NCBI GenBank assembly: GCA_937885735.1 | Contig: CALABN010000371.1 | Span: forward strand, 1-21,571 | Direction of reading: 5' to 3' | Length of the DNA: 21,571 bases | Origin: an uncultured Bacteroidota bacterium | GTDB lineage: Bacteria; Bacteroidota; Bacteroidia; Bacteroidales; SZUA-534 | In this document: piece after piece, positions 16,501 to 21,571 of the stretch | Layout of the letters: every line of letters starts with the position of its first letter | Position numbering within the stretch: position 1 is the first letter of the stretch | Notes under the pieces: model-generated | The model's input: only the letters and a program-made list of their open reading frames with translations | What the model was told of the DNA's origin: nothing | The model's database searches: none | Position numbers and translations under genes: made by a program

Positions 16501-18356
16501 CTACGATTTACGAATTGACTGCTGGCACATATCAAGTCAAGGTTACTGACGATTCTGCTTGCGTCAAGTTTGCGGCTATGGAACTTTCGCAACCTGCAGT
16601 GGTTACATTAAGTGTATCGAACACCATTGCCAATAGTTGCTACAATTCAAACGACGGCGAGATTCAGTTGAGTGTAAAGGGTGGTGCTGGACATTTCAAC
16701 CAGTATTCATTCATAGATGCTAATGATGCCAGCAAGTTCTATACCGACGATACCGAAACGGATTCCACTCTCACTTTGAAGGGAATTCTGCCTACAGGCG
16801 ATTACAAGGCATTGGCTTATGATAAGAAGGGTTGCGCAAGCGATACCGTCAATTTGAGAATGTTCTCTCGTACACCTGTCATTGTGATGAATGGCATCAA
16901 GGATCTTGAGTTGCCAGATTGTAAGGAACTGAAGGCTGATGGAACATTTGCAATGAATGGTCGAATAAGCGTAAATGCATCACCGATGACAACAAGCCAG
17001 GTTTCTTCAACAATTACAGGCCTAGGTCAGGTTTCATCAACAACTGTTGATTTGGCAACATTGTTCTTCAAGCTTGATGATGGAAAGACTCAGGAAGACA
17101 GGATATTTGAAAACTTGTCAGCTCGCACATACACCATTACCGTTGGCTTTGGCGAAGAGTTGGCTTGCCCTGAGACAACTACTCACGAACTTGGCAGCAA
17201 GAACGATTTTGCAATCACAAGTTCTTACTTCTACATTAACGATGAAACCGTTAAGAAGTCAGTTTACACTTGCCCTGACAATGAGTTGACGGCTTATGTT
17301 ACAGCAAGTGCACCATTCGACTATAAGTTCTATGCAAACTATGTTGAAGAGGAAGATTTGATAGATCCTGAGGAAAGGACAAAGGCGGATACAACCAGAA
17401 CAGATTCTGCAGTTGCTTACGTCACTAGATTCAGGAATGTAAGATACTTTGCTGATTCGTTGCCAGTTGATTCTACAATTATAGACACTGTTCCTGTAGT
17501 TGTTCCAGTCGAGGTTCCTCGATACAAGTTGGATACTGTAGGCAATGTGGTTTATGCAGTATTTGCTGAAGGATCTGGTGCTAAGGGCGAAAAGGCTTGG
17601 GTTGACGACATCCTGCCTTATGGAGTTGAGACTTACTACTATTTCAAGGCAACAGATGGAATGTGTATGGATCTCGATTCAATTAAGGCCACTTCAATGA
17701 AACCGACTTACAAGTTGCGTGCAAAGGCTTATATGGATGATGCAACATCTGATGATTTGCTTGTAAACGGAGTTTATGAAGTTGCAGAAGGTGCAAGAAT
17801 CGTACTTGACGCCAATGATTTGAAGTTCGACTTTACTGAAAACATATACAGTGAGCAAAACTGGTTGTGGACAAGTGCTCCTACCGATGGCAATATCGGT
17901 TCAGGCATTAAGCCGGAAACAACCTTGGAGGACAATCCTATCGCAGTACAGTCTTATGGCAATACAATGATCAAGGTTCGTGATAGCGTTAACTTTGAGA
18001 TTTATAAAACCAACGAGTCACTGACTTGCTACTATTCTGACAGTATTAAAGTCAATTCAATTTCAGGCATCAAGCCTCCGCAGGTGTTCACACCTAATGG
18101 CGATGGTGCTCACGATACTTGGCATATTGAAGGTTTGTCATCTTATGATAAAGTCACAATCTACGTATTCAACCGTTGGGGTGGCCGTGTATGGCAGTAC
18201 TCTGGTGGCGGTAGAGAATATACGGCTAACGAATGGAACGGAACTAATGAGAAGAACAAACCAGTTCCTTCAGGTACTTACTATTATGTTATTCAATGTA
18301 GCGATGACGTACTTGGTGGAAAGAAGATTACAGGACCTGTTACAATTATAAGGTAA
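7551..18356 (+). CDS. Giant SprB-like T9SS-secreted adhesin with type B (CHU_C) sorting domain
   Basis: A 3601-residue secreted surface protein. The signal peptide is residues 1-20 (MKRHFLTLSILLVVTQLFGQ). Next is a FWVNGNGKWTDQSHW motif and a beta-solenoid-like head to about 250, then three SprB-like repeats (about 255-530; the first Lys-rich). Twelve Ig/PKD-like units span 531-1568. A P-domain-like module lies at about 1569-1708. Seventeen SprB repeats (Pfam SprB type, about 80 residues) span 1741-3109. A non-repeat neck runs 3110-3508, and the CHU_C gliding-motility C-terminal domain covers 3509-3601 (PQVFTPNGDG, YVFNRWGGRVW, WNGTNEKNKPVPSGTYYY, final GPVTIIR). That domain is the type B T9SS export signal. 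Most repeats hold a spaced Cys pair, likely disulfides outside the cell. Flavobacterium SprB is a mobile gliding adhesin; adhesion here is inferred from architecture and the adjacent sprF-like gene. No frameshift is seen. The substrate is unknown. Confidence 0.93.
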   Translation: MKRHFLTLSILLVVTQLFGQESRFWVNGNGKWTDQSHWATVSGGQAGASVPDKAADVVFDQYSFNGGKNTVTVGADAFVGSLSSENAEFTLSGKASLTIGGSVNVDDKLNFDKFRGALVLAAEGDQTLNIPTELISDIIIESGNWTLAANLTTEGNIFLKSGSLTTAGFEVNCAEFNGNDVEASLNIDNSTIICDKWNFGSASNLTFDAAGSTIMVKGNFLTNFLTVSNLKYNIVRSYSAEKAMPMVVYADVTNVTCPSNATEANNAEKAKKKDGKIKVTIGDGSGTYNIIVIKTGVLVNKLVAQVENVNNYTFENLEANTYTVGYYLGEFNDETLLTSSTQAIVEAPEDYVGSIEVTKDADCYGGPIKELSAIVTGGTSDYSYEWKKTGTSGTYSTDPYVTDIVSGSRLAVSIKDAAGCRYEGENGSFGFNYVVGSSRNSYTTGPTQVTATVSSDPSCEGEETGRITINAQGGTGVFQLYTATASSGTPVYSSTTTNVLNNVKSGAYNIVVTDTKGCVSEEIPVQVAEIPAPTADAGGDASSCKESSFKLSGKATNYSSIEWSTSGSGSFDDNTSATPTYTPSSADESAGSVVLTMTVYGNGTCSPVYDAMTLTFINKPMPSIVTTEHDVCGLSETLEATASMSGSLIWEKASGAGNATFDDSNVSVDKAGVYTFKVKEIEPSDAKCEGYSAGTVSLTFYEAPTVNITTADGSVCGVESMTVEATVANQTSMLWTSDGAGTFSSTDAATTTYTPAASDAGKNITLTLTVSNGVCPDATDTYVLTVNKVPAPINTTVGGDICGFSTNATATASLPGSTLAWMCNESGLTFDSPSAVSTNVTAANEGTYNIYVVESLNGCDAQSASVAVSFYKPSTIAITSGSTATICADGEYDLTSEADNCTGYTWSVTGGTGSFTPSNTAQNPTFTPDAPGVYTIKVVGTANALGICDNPEATMTLTVNALPTPSIVTLPTEVCGTTTSAVAQKSDASNTLTWKCDDARVSFSNSTSESTEITATASSEGITYNIYVVETTAGGCVGETTPVAVTFYSEPDIKINEEDATICDDGVSTFTYSAAIENCTTVVWSVTGGTGTFTPATGTSTVFKPTSGSGSYTIVATGTPNAAVCAAPFDSKTLNVSSLPNPTITSIDGNSICGTGTTLTGTASQGGTLAWSVESTPAGGTASVSSTGVVSGVTVQGTYTFKLVETNQYGCEGFATIDIDFTFDPTITMATTADAICASETSYQIDGVSAENYASLQWTSSTGGTFSDASALNPVYNISAADVAAGSVELTLKAMPVSPCADPVTSTITLTINPLPVPTIDGDAVICMNGNATYTTESGMSDYVWTIVGGTGTSTTNSIEVTWTTAGVGSVSVTYTNGNGCTAAVPTEYAVTVNELPTIGLPSTLTSCTNSSITVNANVSGGLNPYVHSWTGDDVAYLDAVDVENPTFACTIAGTYNLNYMVVDNNGCQNTASVEITNLQGPSVNAGEDATLCYGTDYVNVDATYSDAYGVSWSTDGDGYFDNENDLNATYTPGANDWANGTVTLTLTAYSLSCGSVSDEVVLTLLPEMVVAIGSENPFDIAASTKIEVEIQGEHEAGYDLAFYLVAPDGTEVKLYNHEEDISADGKFAADGGDIASLKFATYATDMLDFSKMNAPISGAYKITDPNGWTNLYGKNPAEGGWSVKVVDAWPAYEGRLTRASISFTDINRQGLMQTILFDSKTMDEPIKDNASTSFYVPMGLRTSCYGVCDARAIVNVIGGSGEYNSFVWSDPSIVGTDTVDLCAGDFTVTVTDVNGCVATGGITVLSPDPILLNTTGSDVKCFGGNDGSASVVATQGVGTYSYEWNEDPSLNTSDIDDLTAGTYVVKVTDENLCWSMDTVEISQPTSALNIDNIDITPSSCIEANGSISFSLSGGVAPYYVTCPTASFVDETATGLAADEYAVHIEDANGCSIDTVVSTKPAEIILTIAKEDVLCNGGNNGSLSVVAEGGQGDYTYSWLSGSDVISTEVSVENLVAGTYTLQVVDAGGCQVDSTLVIEEPLKLEVTDNVTKASCGSADGSIELTVSGGVEPYSYLWSNGETTATVSGLTEGVYTVIVTDANLCEAYDTVTVNNDSELAITIDGVADVTNGCEFDGAINITVSGAHGTPSFSWTNEAGEEVSTAEDPTQLPKGTYFVKVVDEHTCAINESAIVGGVDKFEVTNMIVEDAKCNGSADGTLEPDVTSCGGVAPFTYLWAHDGSTAAKATGLAAGTYSVTVYDANGCESTISGTVGEPTPITADFITTPSGCSVNTGVFEAVNIKGGNAPYDVVWLESVSSTLVFSGNPFNTAGVGNYKAVIVDVNGCYSDTTTVTMVDESNLSVTGTVNNLECYNDNSGSIELTVSGGSGNYAYAWSNGATESTATNLSAGDYFITVTDLTSNCQTAQTFTVGQPEAIVPTIVFTKPVQCAGDTEASFYAKAEGGAGNYTYSWDNNGTIISSDSLVSGVGEGIYSVVIADANGCSVFDTVTIVYPDTLKIVASDMGESDCSGATGWAEVTVEGGIAPYTYFWHSAFNNDTVGTSARADNLGVDIYVVEVTDALGCNIVDTVEVFDKGTLEFPINNIIGVTCATICDGSATIGLVYDDNDVYNDDTKLKFMWNNNPNDTLRTSNSLCLGTNRVLVVNPDGCRKLKTFTITDELALRVVNVANYPDLNGDPNCNGSLTVTVAGGVGNYSYTWTDADNNKLDADSSTYETSVYSLCEGLYNLHIEDQNLNGCSVDTTIKIEHRPLTYDVVRNEATTCYGGDNGVLEVVGVGGYYEGYNYEWRSAQWPADSVATTALITNLKSGWYKFTISQRQKMVAITDSVFVNQPTDRLSAQYAIDGSHCYDAIGVIRILKTEGGNAPFTYSFSNESWATDSVKVTDNRTDVTKLAVGDYGMHIVDNKGCQFDTIVEVEDLSKFTVNLQYTEPRCYGEASGSVVAVASSLNGKNFKYEWTGKPEAKESTIYELTAGTYQVKVTDDSACVKFAAMELSQPAVVTLSVSNTIANSCYNSNDGEIQLSVKGGAGHFNQYSFIDANDASKFYTDDTETDSTLTLKGILPTGDYKALAYDKKGCASDTVNLRMFSRTPVIVMNGIKDLELPDCKELKADGTFAMNGRISVNASPMTTSQVSSTITGLGQVSSTTVDLATLFFKLDDGKTQEDRIFENLSARTYTITVGFGEELACPETTTHELGSKNDFAITSSYFYINDETVKKSVYTCPDNELTAYVTASAPFDYKFYANYVEEEDLIDPEERTKADTTRTDSAVAYVTRFRNVRYFADSLPVDSTIIDTVPVVVPVEVPRYKLDTVGNVVYAVFAEGSGAKGEKAWVDDILPYGVETYYYFKATDGMCMDLDSIKATSMKPTYKLRAKAYMDDATSDDLLVNGVYEVAEGARIVLDANDLKFDFTENIYSEQNWLWTSAPTDGNIGSGIKPETTLEDNPIAVQSYGNTMIKVRDSVNFEIYKTNESLTCYYSDSIKVNSISGIKPPQVFTPNGDGAHDTWHIEGLSSYDKVTIYVFNRWGGRVWQYSGGGREYTANEWNGTNEKNKPVPSGTYYYVIQCSDDVLGGKKITGPVTIIR
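9141..12254 (+). repeat. Coding repeats: 12 Ig/PKD-like units of the giant adhesin
   Basis: Unit starts by residue: 531, 624, 708, 795, 878, 967, 1055, 1144, 1229, 1320, 1401 and 1486, each 81-93 residues. Units 1, 3, 5, 7 and 9 (type A) contain W(S/T)-GG-TF and end in TLTVNxLPxP-like sequence. Units 2, 4, 6 and 8 (type B) begin with a V/I-C-G motif, contain GTYxxxVVE and end in VxFYxxP-like sequence. The last three units are more diverged. Most units have two Cys about 55-60 residues apart. Confidence 0.85.
12255..12674 (+). other. P-domain-like module within the giant adhesin
   Basis: Residues about 1569-1708 contain YDLAFYLVAPDGTEVKLY, a central Asp/Gly-rich segment, and LYGKNPAEGGWSVKVVDAWP followed by EGRLTRASISFTD. 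This follows the proprotein-convertase P (homo-B) domain pattern of D-L-x-L-x-SPxGT, then L-G-xNPxGxWxLxVxD and a final G-x-L strand. No protease domain accompanies it. The domain call is by motif only. Confidence 0.65.
12771..16877 (+). repeat. Coding repeats: 17 tandem SprB-type repeats of the giant adhesin
   Basis: Residues 1741-3109 hold seventeen units averaging about 80 residues. The pattern is C-(Y/F/N)-G-x(3)-G-x-(I/L/A)-x(5)-GG-x(2)-Y-x-Y-x-W, then L-x-x-G-x-Y-x-V-x-V-x-D-x(2)-G-C, then V-x-x-P and a hydrophobic start to the next unit. The early Cys and late GC Cys recur in nearly every unit. The units have diverged in DNA sequence, so the array is old rather than freshly amplified. 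Confidence 0.9.
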
Positions 18357-18363
18357 TACAGCT

Positions 18364-19317
18364 ATGAAGAGGATTATTTTAACCTTGTTTGCGGGAGCTT
18401 TACTTGTAGCTCCCAGTGCCAAAGCACAACTGCTGCCTCAGTTCTCGCAGTACATGTTCAACGAGTATGCTTTGAACCCTGCAATTGGCGGTACAAGCGA
18501 CTATTGGCAGATTAAGACAAACTATCGTTATCAGTTCGCCGGCGTCAAGGATGCACCGCAGACATATATGTTGGGTGGATATGGTCCACACAAGGTGATG
18601 CCTATGGGTTATGGCGGTTACATATTCAACGATGTTACTGGTCCTATCGGCAATATGGGCGCTTACGGCTCTTATAGTTATAACTTGCGTATCACTGGCG
18701 ATATCCGTATTTCTGCCGGTTTGTTCCTTGGCGTTGTTCAACAGAAGGTTGACTTGACCGACATCAACGTTGAACTGAACGAAGGCGAGAACGGATTTCA
18801 GAACACAGTTTACAAGAAGGTTTATCCTGACGGGTCATTGGGTGTTTACCTCTACACATCGCAGTATTATGCAGGTATTTCCTTTAATCACTTGTTCTTC
18901 AATAATATGTCGTTGCTCGACAAGTACGATGACAACTACATTGTGAAGGACGGTCGTGTTAAGCCTCACTTCTACATTCAAGGTGGCTACAAGTATAACA
19001 TCGACCGCAACTTCGACCTCGAGCCTTCAATCTTGATCAAGACAGTTCCTCATTACGATTTTATGACCGATGTCAACTGCCGTGTCATCTATCAGAAAAT
19101 GGTTTGGGGTGGTCTTGGCTTCCGTTACAACTTCAAGAATCCTGAGGCAATCATAGCATTTGTAGGTTACAACTACAACGACATGATTAACATAGGTTAC
19201 TCTTATGATGTGACTATCTCTAAGTTGAGCACTGCCAGCAATGGTTCTCACGAAATTATGCTTGGTGTCAAGTTCGAGGATATTCGCAAGTCAAAGTCGA
19301 AGCGTAAGATTAGATAA
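18364..19317 (+). CDS. PorP/SprF family type IX secretion system outer-membrane protein
   Basis: A 317-residue PorP/SprF-family beta-barrel. The signal peptide MKRIILTLFAGALLVAPSAKA is cleaved before Q22, followed by the family signature QFSQYMFNEYALNPAIGGT (26-44). Alternating hydrophobic and aromatic strands such as YGGYIFNDVTGPIGNMGAYG run to the end, finishing in a basic tail RKSKSKRKIR. Family members lie next to giant type B cargo; SprF of Flavobacterium johnsoniae is needed for SprB to reach the surface, and PorP-type proteins are thought to stay bound to type B cargo. The ATG is 7 bases after the adhesin stop, so the two form one operon, closed by a strong terminator. It is most likely the dedicated outer-membrane partner of this adhesin. 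Confidence 0.93.
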   Translation: MKRIILTLFAGALLVAPSAKAQLLPQFSQYMFNEYALNPAIGGTSDYWQIKTNYRYQFAGVKDAPQTYMLGGYGPHKVMPMGYGGYIFNDVTGPIGNMGAYGSYSYNLRITGDIRISAGLFLGVVQQKVDLTDINVELNEGENGFQNTVYKKVYPDGSLGVYLYTSQYYAGISFNHLFFNNMSLLDKYDDNYIVKDGRVKPHFYIQGGYKYNIDRNFDLEPSILIKTVPHYDFMTDVNCRVIYQKMVWGGLGFRYNFKNPEAIIAFVGYNYNDMINIGYSYDVTISKLSTASNGSHEIMLGVKFEDIRKSKSKRKIR

Positions 19318-19323
19318 TATCCG

Positions 19324-19359
19324 GCGGTTGCCGTTTTTTACACGGCAACCGCTTTTTTT
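19324..19359 (+). terminator. Strong intrinsic terminator of the adhesin-sprF operon
   Basis: GCGGTTGCCG (19324-19333), a 9-base loop, CGGCAACCGC (19343-19352) and seven T. It has a perfect 10-bp stem and starts 6 bases after the PorP/SprF stop. Confidence 0.95.
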
Positions 19360-19417
19360 ATGATGAAATGAGATTTGGTGGTGGTGAAAATTCCAACAAA
19401 ACGTCAATTAATTCGTA

Positions 19418-19448
19418 TCACTTCAAGTGAAAAACTTTTAACAAAAGT
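19418..19448. promoter_or_regulatory. Two adjacent dyads upstream of the DUF4296 lipoprotein
   Basis: TCACTT-C-AAGTGA (19418-19430) is perfect with 6-bp arms. ACTTTT-AAC-AAAAGT (19434-19448) is a perfect 6-bp stem ending 5 bases before the ATG. Both lie in the spacer after the strong terminator, where no clear TAnnTTTG promoter was found. They could be an operator or a translation-affecting hairpin. Confidence 0.35.
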
Positions 19449-19453
19449 GTAGA

Positions 19454-19846
19454 ATGAAACGCATTGTCTTGATATTATTGGTCGCTTTTTTGTTCCAGTC
19501 TTGTTCTGAGAATGATGGAAAACGTCCTGAGATTAAGAAGGACCAGTTGGTTGATGTGTTGTTCGACATTCATCTTACTGATGCCTATCTTAATTATTCC
19601 GGCTATCGGATTGACCGTAACCGTGACAAGATTGAGAGTGCCTATGGCTACGTTCTTGATAAGCACAATATCACCCCAAAGCAGTTTCACAATACAATGA
19701 AGTATTACAGCAAACATATTTCTGAATACGAGAAACTTTACAACAAGGTGATTGAGAAACTCACCAAATATGAAACTGAAATGATGAAGGCTTCTGAAAG
19801 TGATAATTCCACCGACAAAATACAAAGGCCTTCTAAAATAGGATAG
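19454..19846 (+). CDS. DUF4296 domain-containing lipoprotein
   Basis: A 130-residue protein with a lipoprotein signal, MKRIVLILLVAFLFQSC, the lipobox ending in Cys17. The DUF4296 domain follows with the hallmark DVLFDIHLTDAYLNYSGYR. The rest is helical and charged (residues about 60-112, YYSKHISEYEKLYNKVIEKL), then a polar Ser/Asp tail. The family is almost restricted to Bacteroidetes and has no known function. The mature protein should be anchored to a membrane; an acidic residue shortly after the Cys (SENDG) might favour outer-surface export, but the site is not a clear match. It lies after the adhesin-operon terminator and 110 bases before ruvB, so it may be cotranscribed with ruvB rather than with the adhesin. 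Confidence 0.85.
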   Translation: MKRIVLILLVAFLFQSCSENDGKRPEIKKDQLVDVLFDIHLTDAYLNYSGYRIDRNRDKIESAYGYVLDKHNITPKQFHNTMKYYSKHISEYEKLYNKVIEKLTKYETEMMKASESDNSTDKIQRPSKIG

Positions 19847-19956
19847 GCACTGCAGACTGTCCCTATATGGCGTTTTACCGTCAAAATTTGCTTTCCTAAA
19901 AAAACATTGGTCGTTAGCGGTTCTCATTTGTCAATTTTCCACTATCTTGCCCGCCT

Positions 19957-20985
19957 ATGGACGAAAGTTTTGACATACGCGAAAACGCCAACATTATTTC
20001 TGACAAAGAGTACGAGAACAAGTTGCGTCCGTTATCGTTCGACGATTTCAACGGGCAGTTCCGCATACTCGAAAATCTGAAGATTTTTGTTGTCGCGGCA
20101 AAGATGCGTGGCGAGCCACTCGACCACTTGTTGCTCAATGGCCCTCCTGGATTGGGCAAGACAACCCTGGCCAACATTGTGGCAAATGAGTTGGGGGTGG
20201 GATTCAAAGTCACTTCAGGACCAGTGCTCGACAAGCCAGGCGATTTGGCTGGCATATTGACTGGCCTTGAGACAAACGATGTCCTTTTCATAGACGAGAT
20301 ACACCGTCTTAATCCCGTTGTGGAGGAATATCTTTATTCGGCTATGGAGGATTTCCGCATCGACATTATGCTTGACAAAGGACCTTCGGCACGCTCGGTG
20401 CAGTTGTCATTGAGCCCGTTCACACTTGTAGGCGCAACAACTCGTGCGGGTCTGCTCACAAGCCCGTTGCGCGCCCGTTTTGGCATCAATCTTCATTTTG
20501 AATATTACGATGCAGAAACGCTTAAAAAGATTGTGAAACGTTCGGCCTCAATACTTCAAGTGCCAATCGACGATGACGCCGCATTTGAGATTTCATCGCG
20601 TAGTCGCGGGACGCCACGTATTGCAAACGCTTTGTTGCGTCGTGTCCGCGATTTTGCACAGGTGAAGGGTTCGGGTCATATCGATTTAGACATTGCCCGG
20701 TTCTCGCTTCAGGCGCTGAATATTGACCAATACGGCCTCGACGAGATGGACAACCGTATATTGACAACTATCATAGACAAGTTCAAGGGAGGTCCTGTCG
20801 GGATAACCACCATTGCTACGGCTGTAGGTGAGGATGCTGGCACTGTCGAGGAGGTTTATGAGCCATTCCTGATTCAGGAAGGATTCATCAAGCGTACGCC
20901 ACGTGGCAGGGAGGCCACAGAGAAGGCTTATCGCCATTTGGGACGTTTCAAGCAAACTGACGCTCAACAGGGTACCTTGTTTTAG
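19957..20985 (+). CDS. ruvB: Holliday junction DNA helicase RuvB
   Basis: RuvB is the hexameric AAA+ motor that, with RuvA, drives branch migration of Holliday junctions in recombination repair. The 342-residue length is normal. Motifs are [12 protein letters not shown] at 23-34, Walker A GPPGLGKT at 62-69, Walker [10 protein letters not shown] at 109-117, the RuvA-contacting beta-hairpin region [16 protein letters not shown], sensor-1 GATTRAG at 159-165 and LRARFG at 171-176 with the arginine finger. The C-terminal winged helix is [41 protein letters not shown]. The ATG at 19957 gives the usual short N-terminal extension. ruvA is not in the window. The next gene begins 49 bases downstream and may be cotranscribed. 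Confidence 0.98.
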   Translation: MDESFDIRENANIISDKEYENKLRPLSFDDFNGQFRILENLKIFVVAAKMRGEPLDHLLLNGPPGLGKTTLANIVANELGVGFKVTSGPVLDKPGDLAGILTGLETNDVLFIDEIHRLNPVVEEYLYSAMEDFRIDIMLDKGPSARSVQLSLSPFTLVGATTRAGLLTSPLRARFGINLHFEYYDAETLKKIVKRSASILQVPIDDDAAFEISSRSRGTPRIANALLRRVRDFAQVKGSGHIDLDIARFSLQALNIDQYGLDEMDNRILTTIIDKFKGGPVGITTIATAVGEDAGTVEEVYEPFLIQEGFIKRTPRGREATEKAYRHLGRFKQTDAQQGTLF

Positions 20986-21034
20986 TAAAGTTGGGTTCTA
21001 TGAATTGATTTCGAGAGATTTTTGAATTTTTATC

Positions 21035-21571
21035 GTGAAACGCAACAGAACATTTTTTAGGATAACACTGATTGCATTGGCTATGTCAATGAATGCCAGC
21101 GCGCAATACTATTCGGCAAAGGAAGATGTCGATAGGTTGATGTCATCAGACTCGTCGGCTTTGCATCTGACCATTGACAATTATAATTTTCTGTGGAACA
21201 ACGAGTTCTTTGGTCCGGTGGTGAAAGGATACACGCTCATTGGCTACAATTTCCAGCCTGCGCTTGAATATCATTTCACGCCGTCGATTAAGGCTAATGC
21301 GGGCATTCGTCTGACAAAATACTCGGGTCTTGAAAAATTCACCGATTATGTGCCTGTCTATTCAGTTACTTGGCATACTGAAAACCTGGCTGTTACAATG
21401 GGTACAATCAATGGCGCATCGTTTCACAGAATGCCCGACCCGATAATGGACCGTGAGCGTCAACTCGTAAACAATTACGAAAATGGTATGCAGATTGTCT
21501 ACAACACCGACCGTCTGTTTGCCGATGTATGGGTTGATTGGCAGGATTTCATCTTTTTTGGCGATAATAAG
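21035..21571 (+). CDS. Probable outer-membrane beta-barrel protein, 5' part, GTG start
   Basis: An open frame of 179 codons runs to the window edge from GTG at 21035. It begins MKRNRTFFRITLIALAMSMN and continues ASAQYY: a signal peptide with likely cleavage after ASA or AQ. The mature part has aromatic-rich amphipathic strands (GYTLIGYNFQPALEYHF, IKANAGIRLTKYSG, YVPVYSVTWHT, LAVTMGTINGA, DRLFADVWVDW) typical of Bacteroidetes outer-membrane barrels. The GTG is chosen because it gives a complete Lys/Arg-rich signal peptide; in-frame ATGs further in would cut through it. I do not recognise a named family and assign no function. It begins 49 bases after the ruvB stop with no terminator between. 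Confidence 0.7.
   Translation, partial: MKRNRTFFRITLIALAMSMNASAQYYSAKEDVDRLMSSDSSALHLTIDNYNFLWNNEFFGPVVKGYTLIGYNFQPALEYHFTPSIKANAGIRLTKYSGLEKFTDYVPVYSVTWHTENLAVTMGTINGASFHRMPDPIMDRERQLVNNYENGMQIVYNTDRLFADVWVDWQDFIFFGDNK

Noticed and set aside
7551..18356. Possible assembly artefact or gene fusion
   Set aside because: One uninterrupted frame runs from a good signal peptide to a good sorting domain, repeats are diverged enough to assemble uniquely, and the neighbouring PorP/SprF gene fits.

Overview
The window looks like chromosomal DNA of a Bacteroidetes bacterium, most likely Bacteroidales. The evidence is that several genes carry the Bacteroidetes -7 promoter element TAnnTTTG, recognisable Shine-Dalgarno sequences are absent, spacers are AT-rich, and typical Bacteroidetes families are present: the YidC N-terminus, DUF2400/TIGR02757, DUF4296, PorP/SprF and a type B type IX secretion (T9SS) sorting domain. 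No rRNA, tRNA, insertion sequence, phage gene or CRISPR array was seen.

Left part (1-7033), mostly housekeeping. A yidC start runs off the left edge, and divergent from it is rarA (replication-stress AAA+ ATPase). A two-gene minus-strand module follows: a DUF2975 membrane protein and a small XRE-type regulator, with a good promoter and operator-like repeats. Next comes the minus-strand pair rplY-pth (ribosomal protein L25 and peptidyl-tRNA hydrolase), with a strong promoter and a hairpin terminator. Divergent from rplY is a DUF2400 gene, then a heptamer microsatellite, a tRNA1(Val) adenine-N6 methyltransferase, and a convergent mannose-1-phosphate guanylyltransferase (GDP-mannose supply).

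Centre (7034-19359), the special part. A 517-bp regulatory spacer contains three copies of TTGTTGGTNAAC and duplicated promoter-like blocks. It leads into a 10.8-kb gene for a 3601-residue SprB-like secreted adhesin. The order of parts in this protein is: signal peptide, beta-solenoid-like head, three SprB-like repeats, twelve Ig/PKD-like units (eight of them in strict A-B alternation), a proprotein-convertase P-like domain, seventeen SprB-type repeats, a non-repeat neck, and a CHU_C type B T9SS sorting domain. Seven bases downstream is its PorP/SprF-family outer-membrane partner, followed by a strong terminator. SprB and SprF of Flavobacterium are the known precedent: SprF is needed for surface delivery of SprB, the motility adhesin. 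A surface adhesion or gliding role here is inference.

Right part (19360-21571). A DUF4296 lipoprotein, ruvB (Holliday-junction helicase motor), and the first 179 codons of a GTG-started, signal-peptide-bearing probable outer-membrane protein that runs off the right edge.
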